A DNA stretch of 33,052 nt from an uncultured Bacteroidales bacterium (lineage in GTDB: Bacteria > Bacteroidota > Bacteroidia > Bacteroidales > UBA932). The position numbers and the translations under genes were made by a program. Within the stretch, counting starts at the first letter, position 1, and each line of letters starts with the position of its first letter. Shown in pieces: positions 7,306-13,788 of this stretch. The stretch covers positions 1 through 33,052 of the forward strand of contig CAJOHX010000017.1 of the NCBI GenBank assembly GCA_905234475.1, written 5' to 3'. A model generated the notes under the pieces. The model searched no databases. It was not told the DNA's origin and saw only the letters and a program-made list of their open reading frames with translations.

Positions 7306-9939
7306 CACAGCCAGAATCAGGAGGATGGAGGTGGCGCGGGAGACCGCGGCGCCGGTGCGGTACGATGGCGGGTCGAAGCGCATCACGAGGGTGTGGCGGC
7401 CGGCCGGGACCTGCGCCGCGCGCAGCAACGTGCCTTCCAGCTCGATGGGCAGTTCTTCGCCCGTGTCTTCGACTTTGAGCGTCCAGCCCACCGGGTAATA
7501 CACTTCGCTGAAGACCATCCGCGCGGCCTCCGGGCTGGTGTATTCGTACCGTAATTCGTTCGGTGCATACGCTACCAGTTTGACGGAGGCGGCAGCTGCC
7601 GCTGCTCCGCTATCGGGCTGCGCTTCGCTGGCGCCCGACCCTACCCGGGTGAACGGCTCCGCAGCGGCACTGCCGCCTTCCGTCGGACTGTCGGCGAACC
7701 AGGCGTTGCCCTTGGCGTGCGGGTAGCGGAGAGGCGGGAGGTTGCCGTCGAGAATGATGTAGCGGCAGTTCAGGGAGGCAAGGCCCGGGAGGTAGAGCCG
7801 CTCCAGGATGTGTTCTGCGTCGAGGATGGTCTCCGTGGTGTTCATCTCCCGGATGAGCTGGTTGATCTCGCCCGAGAGGGTGCTCTCGATGAACTCCTGG
7901 TAGCGCTGAAGCTTGGCCGGGGAGTAGCCGCCGATGTTCTTGTGCCAGTAGGACGGGTGGGAGTCGTTGAAGATATTGACCGAGAGGTCGAGCACGCGGT
8001 AAGACGGGTCCGTGTCCTTGAGGATCTCCTTGTCGGCGATCCGCTGCTCGAACTGGCTCTGGAAGGCGCGGGGCGAGACGAAGTCGCCGTCATTGAGATA
8101 GCGCTTTCCGGCAAGCCCCAGGTCCAGCAGGACCAGCAGGCAGACGAGCAGCGCGGCCGTCAGCGTGCGGCGCCGCGCCATCTCCGGATGCGTCCGGAAG
8201 GTCTCGGCGGCCGATTTCGGGATGGACGTGCCCCACCACAGCAGCGCAAAGGCGCCGCCGATAAAGAGCAGCGAACGAAGCGCATCCAGCGCCAGCAGAT
8301 AGCGCCGGTCCTCCGCCAGGGCGTCAATGAGGATGTCCGGCTGGCCGGCGTCCACGCTGCCGGTGAAGCTCCCGGCGATGTCCGGGAACAGCGCGCACAG
8401 CAGGCAGAAGCCGCCGGTCACGGCCGCGGCGATCCAGCCTTTCCGGCGGAACCGCTCCGCCGCTTCCGGATCCCGCACGAGGCGGTCGAGCACGAGGAAC
8501 GCCAGCATCGGGAGGGTGAACTGCAGCACCGTCAGCGCCATGGACACCGTGCGGAACTTGTTGTACAGCGGCGCGACGTTGTAGAAGAATTTCGTGAATG
8601 CGAGGAAATGGCTGCCCAGGGCGAGCAGCACCGCAAGGACGGTCCCCGCCACGAGCCACCATTTCTCCTTGCCCTTATACAGGTACAGCCCCAGCACGAA
8701 GAGGAACAGCGTGATGGCACCCATGTACATCGGTCCGGCCGTGAACGGCTGCGGGCCCCAGTAGAGCGGCAGGTGCTTCGAGATCTCCCGCAGGTTCGGC
8801 TGGCCCGCCGACTTGAGCAGGTCGTAGGTCGCGGAATGCTTGGGGTTGACCGCACCGGAGGACGAGCCTCCGTTGAAATTGGGAATCAGTAGGTTAGGCA
8901 GCTCCTCCCAGCCGTAGGACCACGCGGTGGCGTAGTCCAGGTCCAGACCCTTGGCGCCTTCGCCGCCTTCGGATGCGGCCGTGCTGCCGCCACGCATCGA
9001 GTACGGGGTGTATTCGAGAGTGGGCAGGAGCTTGGTGGCATTGGTCGCGATGCCGGCGACGCCGAGCACCAGCAGCAGCGCCGAAGCGATGAAGAAACGG
9101 CCCCATTTCGTCATGCCGAACTGCGATCCGGCATCCCGAGATTCCGGGTCAAGCCCGGAATGACGGAAAAGGGAAACCACCAATACGATGACGTAGATCA
9201 GGATCAGCAGGGCGAGGTAGTAGGTGATCTGCGGGTGGTTCGCCTTGACCTGGAAGCTCATCGTCAGCCCGAACAGCGCCGCGCCCAGGATTGTTCCCGG
9301 CAACCAGGCGCCCGGTCCCGCAGCTTTGGCTTCCTGGCCGGGAGCGGCAGTGCCCCCGTGTAGCCGTTCACCCGGGTAGGGTCGGGCGCCAGCGGAGCGA
9401 AGCCCGATAGCGGAACGGGGGCAGCTGCCGTCCCGGCCCAATGCCTTGTTGTATGTATAGATCAGCGCGGCAAGGACCCAGGGCAGGAAGGCGAGGGCCT
9501 GCATCTTGGTGTTGTGGCCCACCTGGATAATCTGCAGGTTGTAGGCGCAGAAGGTCACGGCAATGGCGCCGCCCACGGCCACGAGGGGCTGGATCCCCAG
9601 CGCGAGCATCAGCAGCCAGGCGCCGAGCAGCGAGATAAACAGATACGTCGCCGGCCGGCGGCCGAGGAGCAGGAAATCGTAGATCTTCTGCGTCCAGTCG
9701 CCGCGGGTGGAGGCATGGATCGTGGCGGTCGGCATGCCGCCGAACATCGACTCCGTCCAGGCCGTCTGGTCGTCGGGGTGCGCGGCGTTCCAGGTCATCA
9801 TCTCGCGCGACATCCCCTGCCAGCCCGAGATGTCGCTCTGGTTGACGATCTTGCCGCTGAGCACCTGCGGCACATAGGCGTAGGACAGGAGGAGCAGGCC
9901 GACCACGATGCCGGCGTACAGGATTATCTTTTTCTTCAT
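7249..9939 (-). CDS. YfhO-family multispanning membrane protein with three in-frame repeat inserts
   Basis: 896 residues, polytopic. It has the YfhO start (a TM helix, then an extracytoplasmic loop with TESMFGGMPT), many TM helices through about residue 600, a C-terminal extracytoplasmic domain and a last TM helix before a basic tail. YfhO proteins resemble GT-C glycosyltransferases and are linked to glycosylation of cell-surface polymers; the exact substrate is unknown. Three inserts are built from palindromic repeats: residues about 168-201 (element at 9336-9438), 259-277 (9109-9165, peptide RHSGLDPES) and 753-786 (7581-7683). Together they would explain why it seems 60-80 residues longer than relatives I know. 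The start ATG overlaps the glycosyltransferase stop (ATGA). The 3' end overlaps rsmA convergently by 57 bases. Confidence 0.88.
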   Translation of the reverse strand: MKKKIILYAGIVVGLLLLSYAYVPQVLSGKIVNQSDISGWQGMSREMMTWNAAHPDDQTAWTESMFGGMPTATIHASTRGDWTQKIYDFLLLGRRPATYLFISLLGAWLLMLALGIQPLVAVGGAIAVTFCAYNLQIIQVGHNTKMQALAFLPWVLAALIYTYNKALGRDGSCPRSAIGLRSAGARPYPGERLHGGTAAPGQEAKAAGPGAWLPGTILGAALFGLTMSFQVKANHPQITYYLALLILIYVIVLVVSLFRHSGLDPESRDAGSQFGMTKWGRFFIASALLLVLGVAGIATNATKLLPTLEYTPYSMRGGSTAASEGGEGAKGLDLDYATAWSYGWEELPNLLIPNFNGGSSSGAVNPKHSATYDLLKSAGQPNLREISKHLPLYWGPQPFTAGPMYMGAITLFLFVLGLYLYKGKEKWWLVAGTVLAVLLALGSHFLAFTKFFYNVAPLYNKFRTVSMALTVLQFTLPMLAFLVLDRLVRDPEAAERFRRKGWIAAAVTGGFCLLCALFPDIAGSFTGSVDAGQPDILIDALAEDRRYLLALDALRSLLFIGGAFALLWWGTSIPKSAAETFRTHPEMARRRTLTAALLVCLLVLLDLGLAGKRYLNDGDFVSPRAFQSQFEQRIADKEILKDTDPSYRVLDLSVNIFNDSHPSYWHKNIGGYSPAKLQRYQEFIESTLSGEINQLIREMNTTETILDAEHILERLYLPGLASLNCRYIILDGNLPPLRYPHAKGNAWFADSPTEGGSAAAEPFTRVGSGASEAQPDSGAAAAAASVKLVAYAPNELRYEYTSPEAARMVFSEVYYPVGWTLKVEDTGEELPIELEGTLLRAAQVPAGRHTLVMRFDPPSYRTGAAVSRATSILLILAVLGALAIQFARKRDEVVDA
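7581..7683. repeat. Palindromic element A, copy 1 (in yfhO)
   Basis: About 103 bp, forward on the plus strand. The outer arms begin GACGGA and end TCCGTC. The inner arms GCCGCTGC (7597-7604) and GCAGCGGC (7660-7667) are perfectly complementary. Between them is a 55-nt core containing CCGCTATCGGGC, GCCCGACCC and the palindrome ACCCGGGT. Read on the minus strand it is open and gives PFTRVGSG within YfhO. Confidence 0.8.
9109..9165. repeat. GTCATTC...GAATC palindromic element in yfhO
   Basis: 57 bp (19 codons) bounded by CGTCAT and ATGACG as an inverted repeat. Its right half, 9140-9164, is identical over 25 bp to the intergenic copy at 25031-25055. The encoded peptide RHSGLDPESRDAGSQFGM is the type seen where such repeats fall in genes of other bacteria. 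Confidence 0.75.
9336..9438. repeat. Palindromic element A, copy 2 (in yfhO, reverse orientation)
   Basis: About 103 bp, reversed relative to copies 1 and 3. Outer arms are GGCCGGGA and TCCCGGCC. Inner arms GCCCCCGT (9352-9359) and ACGGGGGC (9415-9422) are perfectly complementary. The 55-nt core is near-identical to the other copies. Because of the reversed orientation it is read in another frame (peptide RSAIGLRSAGARPYPGE), also without stops. Confidence 0.8.
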
Positions 9940-11297
9940 GGCAGTATCTGTGTGAGCTGCGCCGTGAGGGCGCGGCGAGTGTATTTGCCGATGTCGGCCG
10001 TCTGCGGATGCGGGGCGTCCAGGAAGGAGAGCAGCGCATCCTGTTCGTCCCAGTCAAACATGTCCCCGGCACCGGCGTCGCGCAGGATCCGGGCCGCGGC
10101 GCTGTCCGGTTGGCCGATGCCCAGCACCGGGCGCCGTGCCGCGAGGTACTCGAAGATCTTGCCGGGCAGGACTTTGGCGTATTCCGGTTCCTGCCGCAGC
10201 GGCAGCAGGAGGATGTCGGCGGCGCGCTGCTCGCGGACGGTCTCGTCGTGGGGCAGATAGCCCAGGTCCACGAGACAGTCGCCCAGGCCGCGGGCGCGAA
10301 TTGCCTCCGTGATGGCGGTGTCCACCTTGCCCGCGAGGCGGATTTCGAGGCGGGCGCGGAAGGCCGGATCGGCCTCGCAACGGCGCGAGAGGGCATCCCA
10401 GAGGTTCAGCGGGTTGCCATCCGCCGCAAATAAACCGGTATGTACAAGACGTATCGGCGGGACGGCAGCTGCCCCCGCTCCGCTATCGGGCTTCGCTCCG
10501 CTGACGCCCGACCCTACCCGGGTGAACGGCTTCGCGGGGGCACTGCCGCTCCCGCCAATCGCCGTCATTCCGGCCGGAGAGCCGGAATCTCCGAAGTCCG
10601 ATTCGTCGAAGCCGTTGGTGATGAGGACGACGGGGGTCTTGGTCTTCGCCTGGAAGTCGTCGCGGACCGGCGGGCTGACGCTGATCACGGTGTCGGCTTC
10701 GTCCAGCACGGACTGCTCCAGGCGGTGATGCCGCCGGTCCGCGGCCGCGCCCAGGCCAAGGTGCTTGTAGTAGAACATCTCCGTCCAGGGATCGCGGAAA
10801 TCGGCAATCCAATGCAGCCCAAGGGCTCTTTTGAGCCAGCGGCCGATGAGGTGCACGGAGTGCGGCGGACCCGTCGTGACGACGGCGTCCACGGGATGTT
10901 CCGCGAGGTATTTCTTCAGGAAACGCACCGACGGGCGCACCCAGCCGATGCGGGGGTCGGGCACGAAGCAGTTGCCCCGCACCCAGAGCGACAGGCGCTG
11001 CTTCCAGTTCTTCTTCTGGGCGTTGACGGGATTGACCTCCTGCTGTCCCCGTTTGCCGCCGGTCAGGCGGCGGTAGACCTCGTACGGCTCCGTGATGTGC
11101 GTCTTGAGGACCTCCACGCAGGCCGGAATGTCCCGCAGGAGGCTCTCGTCACGCGCGAGCTGTTCGGGATTTTCCGGTGTGTAGACCACCGGCTGCCAGC
11201 CGAATTCCGGCAGGTATTTGCTGAACTTCACCCAGCGCTGCACCCCCGAACCGCCGGTCGGGGGCCAGTAATAGGTGATGATCAGCAGGCGTTTCAC
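9936..11297 (-). CDS. Glycosyltransferase (GT4-like fold) with in-frame repeat inserts
   Basis: 453 residues. The N-terminus reads LLIITYYWPPTGGSGVQR, with the Gly-rich donor-side loop typical of GT-B enzymes acting in surface polysaccharide assembly. DAVVTTGPPHSVHLIG and WIADFRDPWTE follow, and a C-terminal GT4-like half (LVHTGLF, then the EYLAARRPVLGIG segment near the nucleotide-sugar site). Acceptor and sugar are unknown. Residues about 236-281, between NGFDESDF and IRLVHTG, are encoded by two adjacent palindromic repeats. They lie at the junction of the two GT-B lobes, where a loop may be tolerated. The GTG start at 11297 overlaps the upstream phosphatase stop (GTGA). A longer form beginning at 11336 would run back into that gene. 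The gene is cotranscribed with yfhO. Confidence 0.85.
   Translation of the reverse strand: MKRLLIITYYWPPTGGSGVQRWVKFSKYLPEFGWQPVVYTPENPEQLARDESLLRDIPACVEVLKTHITEPYEVYRRLTGGKRGQQEVNPVNAQKKNWKQRLSLWVRGNCFVPDPRIGWVRPSVRFLKKYLAEHPVDAVVTTGPPHSVHLIGRWLKRALGLHWIADFRDPWTEMFYYKHLGLGAAADRRHHRLEQSVLDEADTVISVSPPVRDDFQAKTKTPVVLITNGFDESDFGDSGSPAGMTAIGGSGSAPAKPFTRVGSGVSGAKPDSGAGAAAVPPIRLVHTGLFAADGNPLNLWDALSRRCEADPAFRARLEIRLAGKVDTAITEAIRARGLGDCLVDLGYLPHDETVREQRAADILLLPLRQEPEYAKVLPGKIFEYLAARRPVLGIGQPDSAAARILRDAGAGDMFDWDEQDALLSFLDAPHPQTADIGKYTRRALTAQLTQILP
10456..10556. repeat. Palindromic element A, copy 3 (in the glycosyltransferase gene)
   Basis: About 101 bp, same orientation as copy 1. Outer arms are GGCGGGA and TCCCGCC. 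Inner arms GCCCCCGC (10471-10478) and GCGGGGGC (10534-10541) are perfectly complementary. The core differs from copy 1 at about four of 55 positions. The peptide PFTRVGSG recurs here in the same frame as in copy 1. Confidence 0.8.
10564..10592. repeat. GTCATTC...GAATCTCC palindromic element in the glycosyltransferase gene
   Basis: 29 bp with the constant ends GTCATTC and GAATCTCC and a CCGGC/GCCGG stem. It lies 7 bp from element A copy 3. On the minus strand it encodes GDSGSPAGMT in frame. Confidence 0.65.
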
Positions 11298-12568
11298 CGT
11301 TTGTATCCTTCGAGGTTGGCTTTGACGGTCTCCCACTTGTAGTACGGGCCCTCGAAGGGCTCCAGGCCGCGCAGGCGGCGCTCCTGCTCCTGGTAGAGGA
11401 ATTTCACGAGCACGTCGCCCGCCTTATTCTTATAGAAAATTATCTGCAGGTTGCTGGCCATGCAGATGTTCCAGAAGCCGAACCAGTTCTCGCAGATCTG
11501 GTCCACCGACAGGCGGTCGCCCACGCCCTCGATGCCCAGGTAGCTGGCCAGGGCCATCAGGGGATAATCGTGGCCGAAGCGCAGGTCGGCGGCGTAGTTG
11601 CCCGTGGCCAGGGCCTCGTCGGCCTTGGCAACGATGTCCTCCACGCAGGATTTGGCCATCGGCACGCGCTCCATGCCCACCTCCACGGAGTTGCAGTGGC
11701 CGAGATAGAGGAACATGTTGTTCTGCGCCCAGCGGCGGTAGATGGCGTCGAAGGGCAGCACGGAATAGAGGTTCTCCTCGATGTCAAAGTCCTCGGCCAC
11801 GACGGCCGTGTCAAACACGTCCTGCGTGAACTGGCGGGCGCTCTTGACGATCCTGCGGGCCGCAACGGGGTCTTTGAACACGCGGGAGAGCACGCCCAGC
11901 GTGTCGTCCGGCACATCCTTGAGCCACTCGAAACTCTTGCGCATGGCACTGCCGGTGATCCGCTCCCAGCCCTTTTCGTTGTCGAGGTAGTCCATGAACT
12001 TCTCGCCCGTGTCCACGCGGATCTGCAGTTTGGGGTTCTGGCGGATCAGCGAGTTGGTGAAGGAATTCATGCTGATGATGCAGCGCTGCACCGTGCTGGA
12101 GAAGGCGCGCACGTTCTTCTCGCCCTTGAACACACCCGGGTAGCGCTTGTACATGCGCTCGGCGATGGCGGCATGCTCGCGCGCACCGCGCTGCGACAGG
12201 CGGCCGTCCATGCCGTCCCAGCCGGCCAGCACGTCGCGGGCACCCTGGAGCAGCATTTCGCCGTCCGGCGTGAGGAGGCCCTCATGCTGGGCCGCCTCCA
12301 GGACGGAGATCACGCCCAGATAGGCCTTGCCGCCCCAGTTGGAGCGGGATCCGTGGCGGCCGTAGTGGCTGATATAGACCGGCTTGTATCCCTTCGGGGC
12401 CGGCGTGTCGTGGATGGGGAAAAACTCATAGGAGTTCAAGTTGTTGCCCGCGCGGGAGTTTTCCTCCATGAGGGCGCGGACGGCCGTCTCGGACCGGCGG
12501 GGCTGCGCGAAAACGATGGCGGCACCGATGGTCAGCAAGGCGGCAAGGGTGGTCAGGCTCTTTTTCAT
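11294..12568 (-). CDS. Secreted histidine-type phosphatase
   Basis: 424 residues with a signal peptide (about 1-21). Branch-2 histidine phosphatase (acid phosphatase, phytase or MINPP-like): the nucleophile motif is RHGSR at 71-75 and the proton-donor HD lies in the FGHDYPLMALASYLG segment. The likely role is periplasmic release of phosphate from organic phosphates, possibly inositol phosphates; the substrate cannot be fixed from sequence. The start ATG at 12568 is chosen because it begins the signal peptide and a TATCTTTG box ends 6 nt before it. The longer frame to 12811 runs through the tRNA. A paralog lies at 13789-15051. The stop overlaps the GTG of the glycosyltransferase. Confidence 0.88.
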   Translation of the reverse strand: MKKSLTTLAALLTIGAAIVFAQPRRSETAVRALMEENSRAGNNLNSYEFFPIHDTPAPKGYKPVYISHYGRHGSRSNWGGKAYLGVISVLEAAQHEGLLTPDGEMLLQGARDVLAGWDGMDGRLSQRGAREHAAIAERMYKRYPGVFKGEKNVRAFSSTVQRCIISMNSFTNSLIRQNPKLQIRVDTGEKFMDYLDNEKGWERITGSAMRKSFEWLKDVPDDTLGVLSRVFKDPVAARRIVKSARQFTQDVFDTAVVAEDFDIEENLYSVLPFDAIYRRWAQNNMFLYLGHCNSVEVGMERVPMAKSCVEDIVAKADEALATGNYAADLRFGHDYPLMALASYLGIEGVGDRLSVDQICENWFGFWNICMASNLQIIFYKNKAGDVLVKFLYQEQERRLRGLEPFEGPYYKWETVKANLEGYKR

Positions 12569-12574
12569 AACACG

Positions 12575-12582
12575 CAAAGATA
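12575..12582 (-). promoter_or_regulatory. -7 box of the phosphatase-glycosyltransferase-yfhO operon
   Basis: TATCTTTG on the minus strand, ending 6 nt before the ATG. No clear -33 TTG at the right distance. The transcript would be leaderless. Confidence 0.55.
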
Positions 12583-12602
12583 GCCAAATAAGGGCAAAAA
12601 AG

Positions 12603-12632
12603 TTGGAAAACAAAGTTTTTATTGTAACTTTG
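12603..12632 (+). promoter_or_regulatory. Promoter of the tRNA-Ser gene
   Basis: TTG (12603-12605), 19 nt, TAACTTTG (12625-12632), a full match to the phylum consensus. About 50 nt separate the box from the mature tRNA 5' end, so a precursor must be trimmed. Confidence 0.7.
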
Positions 12633-12682
12633 TCGTCCCAACGAAAACGGAGATCCAAGTTTGGAGACCGAAGCGAAGGATT

Positions 12683-12770
12683 GGAGAGGTGGGTGAGTGG
12701 CTGAAACCACCGGTTTGCTAAACCGACGTACGCCTCAAGCGTACCACGAGTTCGAATCTCGTCCTCTCCG
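12683..12770 (+). tRNA. tRNA-Ser (anticodon GCU)
   Basis: 88 nt. Acceptor arms GGAGAGG and CCTCTCC pair perfectly, with discriminator G at 12770. The anticodon GCT is at 12717-12719 in the loop TTTGCTAAA, closed by CGG/CCG pairs. A long variable arm (GTACGCC...GCGTAC) marks it as class II serine, and the T loop is TTCGAAT. It reads AGC and AGU codons. The CCA end is not encoded. Confidence 0.97.
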
Positions 12771-12779
12771 CATAAAAGT

Positions 12780-12805
12780 GGCTCCCAGACCGGGAGCCCT
12801 TTTTT
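12780..12805 (+). terminator. Rho-independent terminator of tRNA-Ser
   Basis: GGCTCCC (12780-12786), 5-nt loop, GGGAGCC (12792-12798), then a run of six T at 12800-12805. Confidence 0.88.
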
Positions 12806-12828
12806 GTGCAAAGAAAGCTCTGAGAACC

Positions 12829-13233
12829 ATGAAACTGTTTCTGAAGATATTGACCCTCTTCATCGCTGTCGGAGCCGTCGGCGGTGCCGTGATGATGTGG
12901 ACGGACCCGACCGGTGTGAGCTGGGGCGGAGAGCCCATGCTGGATCTGCTGCGAGCGAAGATGCCCTGGCCGGACGTCTTTTTCAAGGATTTCGTCCCAT
13001 CCGGCTTTGCCCTTCTGGCAGTAAATGGCCTGACCCAGCTGCTCGCCGCCGTCATGCTCTTCAAGAAGCACCCCCTGGCCTGCTGGGCGGTGCTTGCCTG
13101 CGGCGTCATCCTGATGCTGTGGATTGTGCTGGAGTGGTATATCTGGGGCTTCGTCGCCCTGAGCAACATCTACTTCGTGCTTGGCCTGATCGAGGCCGTC
13201 GCGGCCGCAATCTGCATCAGGAAGGGAAAGTAG
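12829..13233 (+). CDS. Small integral membrane protein of unknown function
   Basis: 134 residues with about four hydrophobic helices: residues 1-23, about 57-76, 83-103 and 109-129. A soluble loop (MMWTDPTG to FFKDFVPSG) follows the first helix, and the C-terminus is basic. It resembles small DoxX-like or conserved membrane proteins of four helices, but I see no motif that fixes a family. The ATG at 12829 starts the hydrophobic segment; the frame upstream runs through the tRNA terminator. It ends 7 bases from the convergent thioredoxin-like gene. No consensus promoter is evident just upstream. Confidence 0.7.
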   Translation: MKLFLKILTLFIAVGAVGGAVMMWTDPTGVSWGGEPMLDLLRAKMPWPDVFFKDFVPSGFALLAVNGLTQLLAAVMLFKKHPLACWAVLACGVILMLWIVLEWYIWGFVALSNIYFVLGLIEAVAAAICIRKGK

Positions 13234-13240
13234 TTTCCTA

Positions 13241-13714
13241 TTATTTGAAGATTTCTGCGAGCTTGGCCTCCAAGGCCCGGCCGCGGAGGCCGCGGGCGAC
13301 AATGGTGCCGTCCGGGGAGATCAGCAGGTTGTCCGGAATGCCCGTGACGGTGTAGGTCTGGGCCGCGATGGACTGCCAGTATTTCAAGTCGGATAGGTGA
13401 ATCCAGGGCATGTCCCAGTCCTTGATGGCCTTCACCCATGCCTCCTTATCCCGGTCGAAGGACAGGCCCACAATCTCGAAGCCCTTGGCATGATACTTCT
13501 TGTACGCGGCGACGACATTGGGCATTTCCGCCTTGCAGGGATTGCACCAGGAGGCCCAGAAATCGACCAGGACCCAGTTGCCCTTGCCCACGTATTCGCT
13601 CAATTTGTGCATTTTGCCGTTCTGGTCAGGCTCCTCGAGGTCCAGGAATTTCTGCCCGAAAAGCGCGTTCGATGCCACGAGAAGGGTCAGCAAAAGAGTC
13701 AGTAACTTTTTCAT
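13241..13714 (-). CDS. TlpA-like thiol-disulfide oxidoreductase
   Basis: 157 residues. A signal peptide (about 1-20, no lipobox Cys) is followed by a thioredoxin fold of the TlpA/AhpC-TSA type. The active site WCNPC is at 56-60 in DFWASWCNPCKAEMP, with the cis-Pro region TVTGIPDN and the beta strand NLLISPDGTIVA. It should reduce periplasmic disulfides or act in cytochrome c or envelope-protein maturation. Its partner is not visible here. Many Bacteroidetes TlpA proteins carry an extra N-terminal DUF4369 domain; this one has only the thioredoxin domain. Confidence 0.88.
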   Translation of the reverse strand: MKKLLTLLLTLLVASNALFGQKFLDLEEPDQNGKMHKLSEYVGKGNWVLVDFWASWCNPCKAEMPNVVAAYKKYHAKGFEIVGLSFDRDKEAWVKAIKDWDMPWIHLSDLKYWQSIAAQTYTVTGIPDNLLISPDGTIVARGLRGRALEAKLAEIFK

Positions 13715-13745
13715 ACGAAATACGTCTTGTTGATAACATTTGTCA

Positions 13746-13753
13746 CAAATTTA
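13746..13753 (-). promoter_or_regulatory. -7 box of the TlpA-like gene
   Basis: TAAATTTG on the minus strand, about 31 nt before the ATG, in the divergent region shared with the phosphatase promoter. No good -33 element. Confidence 0.4.
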
Positions 13754-13775
13754 GCATTATTTATCAAGGATGTCC

Positions 13776-13783
13776 TAACTTTG
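13776..13783 (+). promoter_or_regulatory. -7 box of the second histidine phosphatase
   Basis: TAACTTTG, ending 5 nt before the ATG at 13789. A leaderless transcript is predicted. No TTG stands at the consensus distance. Confidence 0.55.
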
Positions 13784-13788
13784 GCGTT

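Noticed and set aside
7581..7683. tRNA-like or attC (integron) identity for the ~102-bp element
   Set aside because: The cloverleaf-like fold lacks a T-loop, anticodon arm and acceptor features, and there are no attC core sites (GTTRRRY and its complement) nor gene cassettes.
10440..11342. 300-codon plus-strand ORF that shares a peptide (RSAIGLRSA, RPYPGER) with YfhO
   Set aside because: The likeness comes only from the palindromic element being present in both places in opposite orientation. The ORF is antisense to the glycosyltransferase.
12697..12828. Extension of the small membrane protein upstream to 12697
   Set aside because: The frame would run through tRNA-Ser and its terminator. 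The hydrophobic protein begins naturally at 12829.
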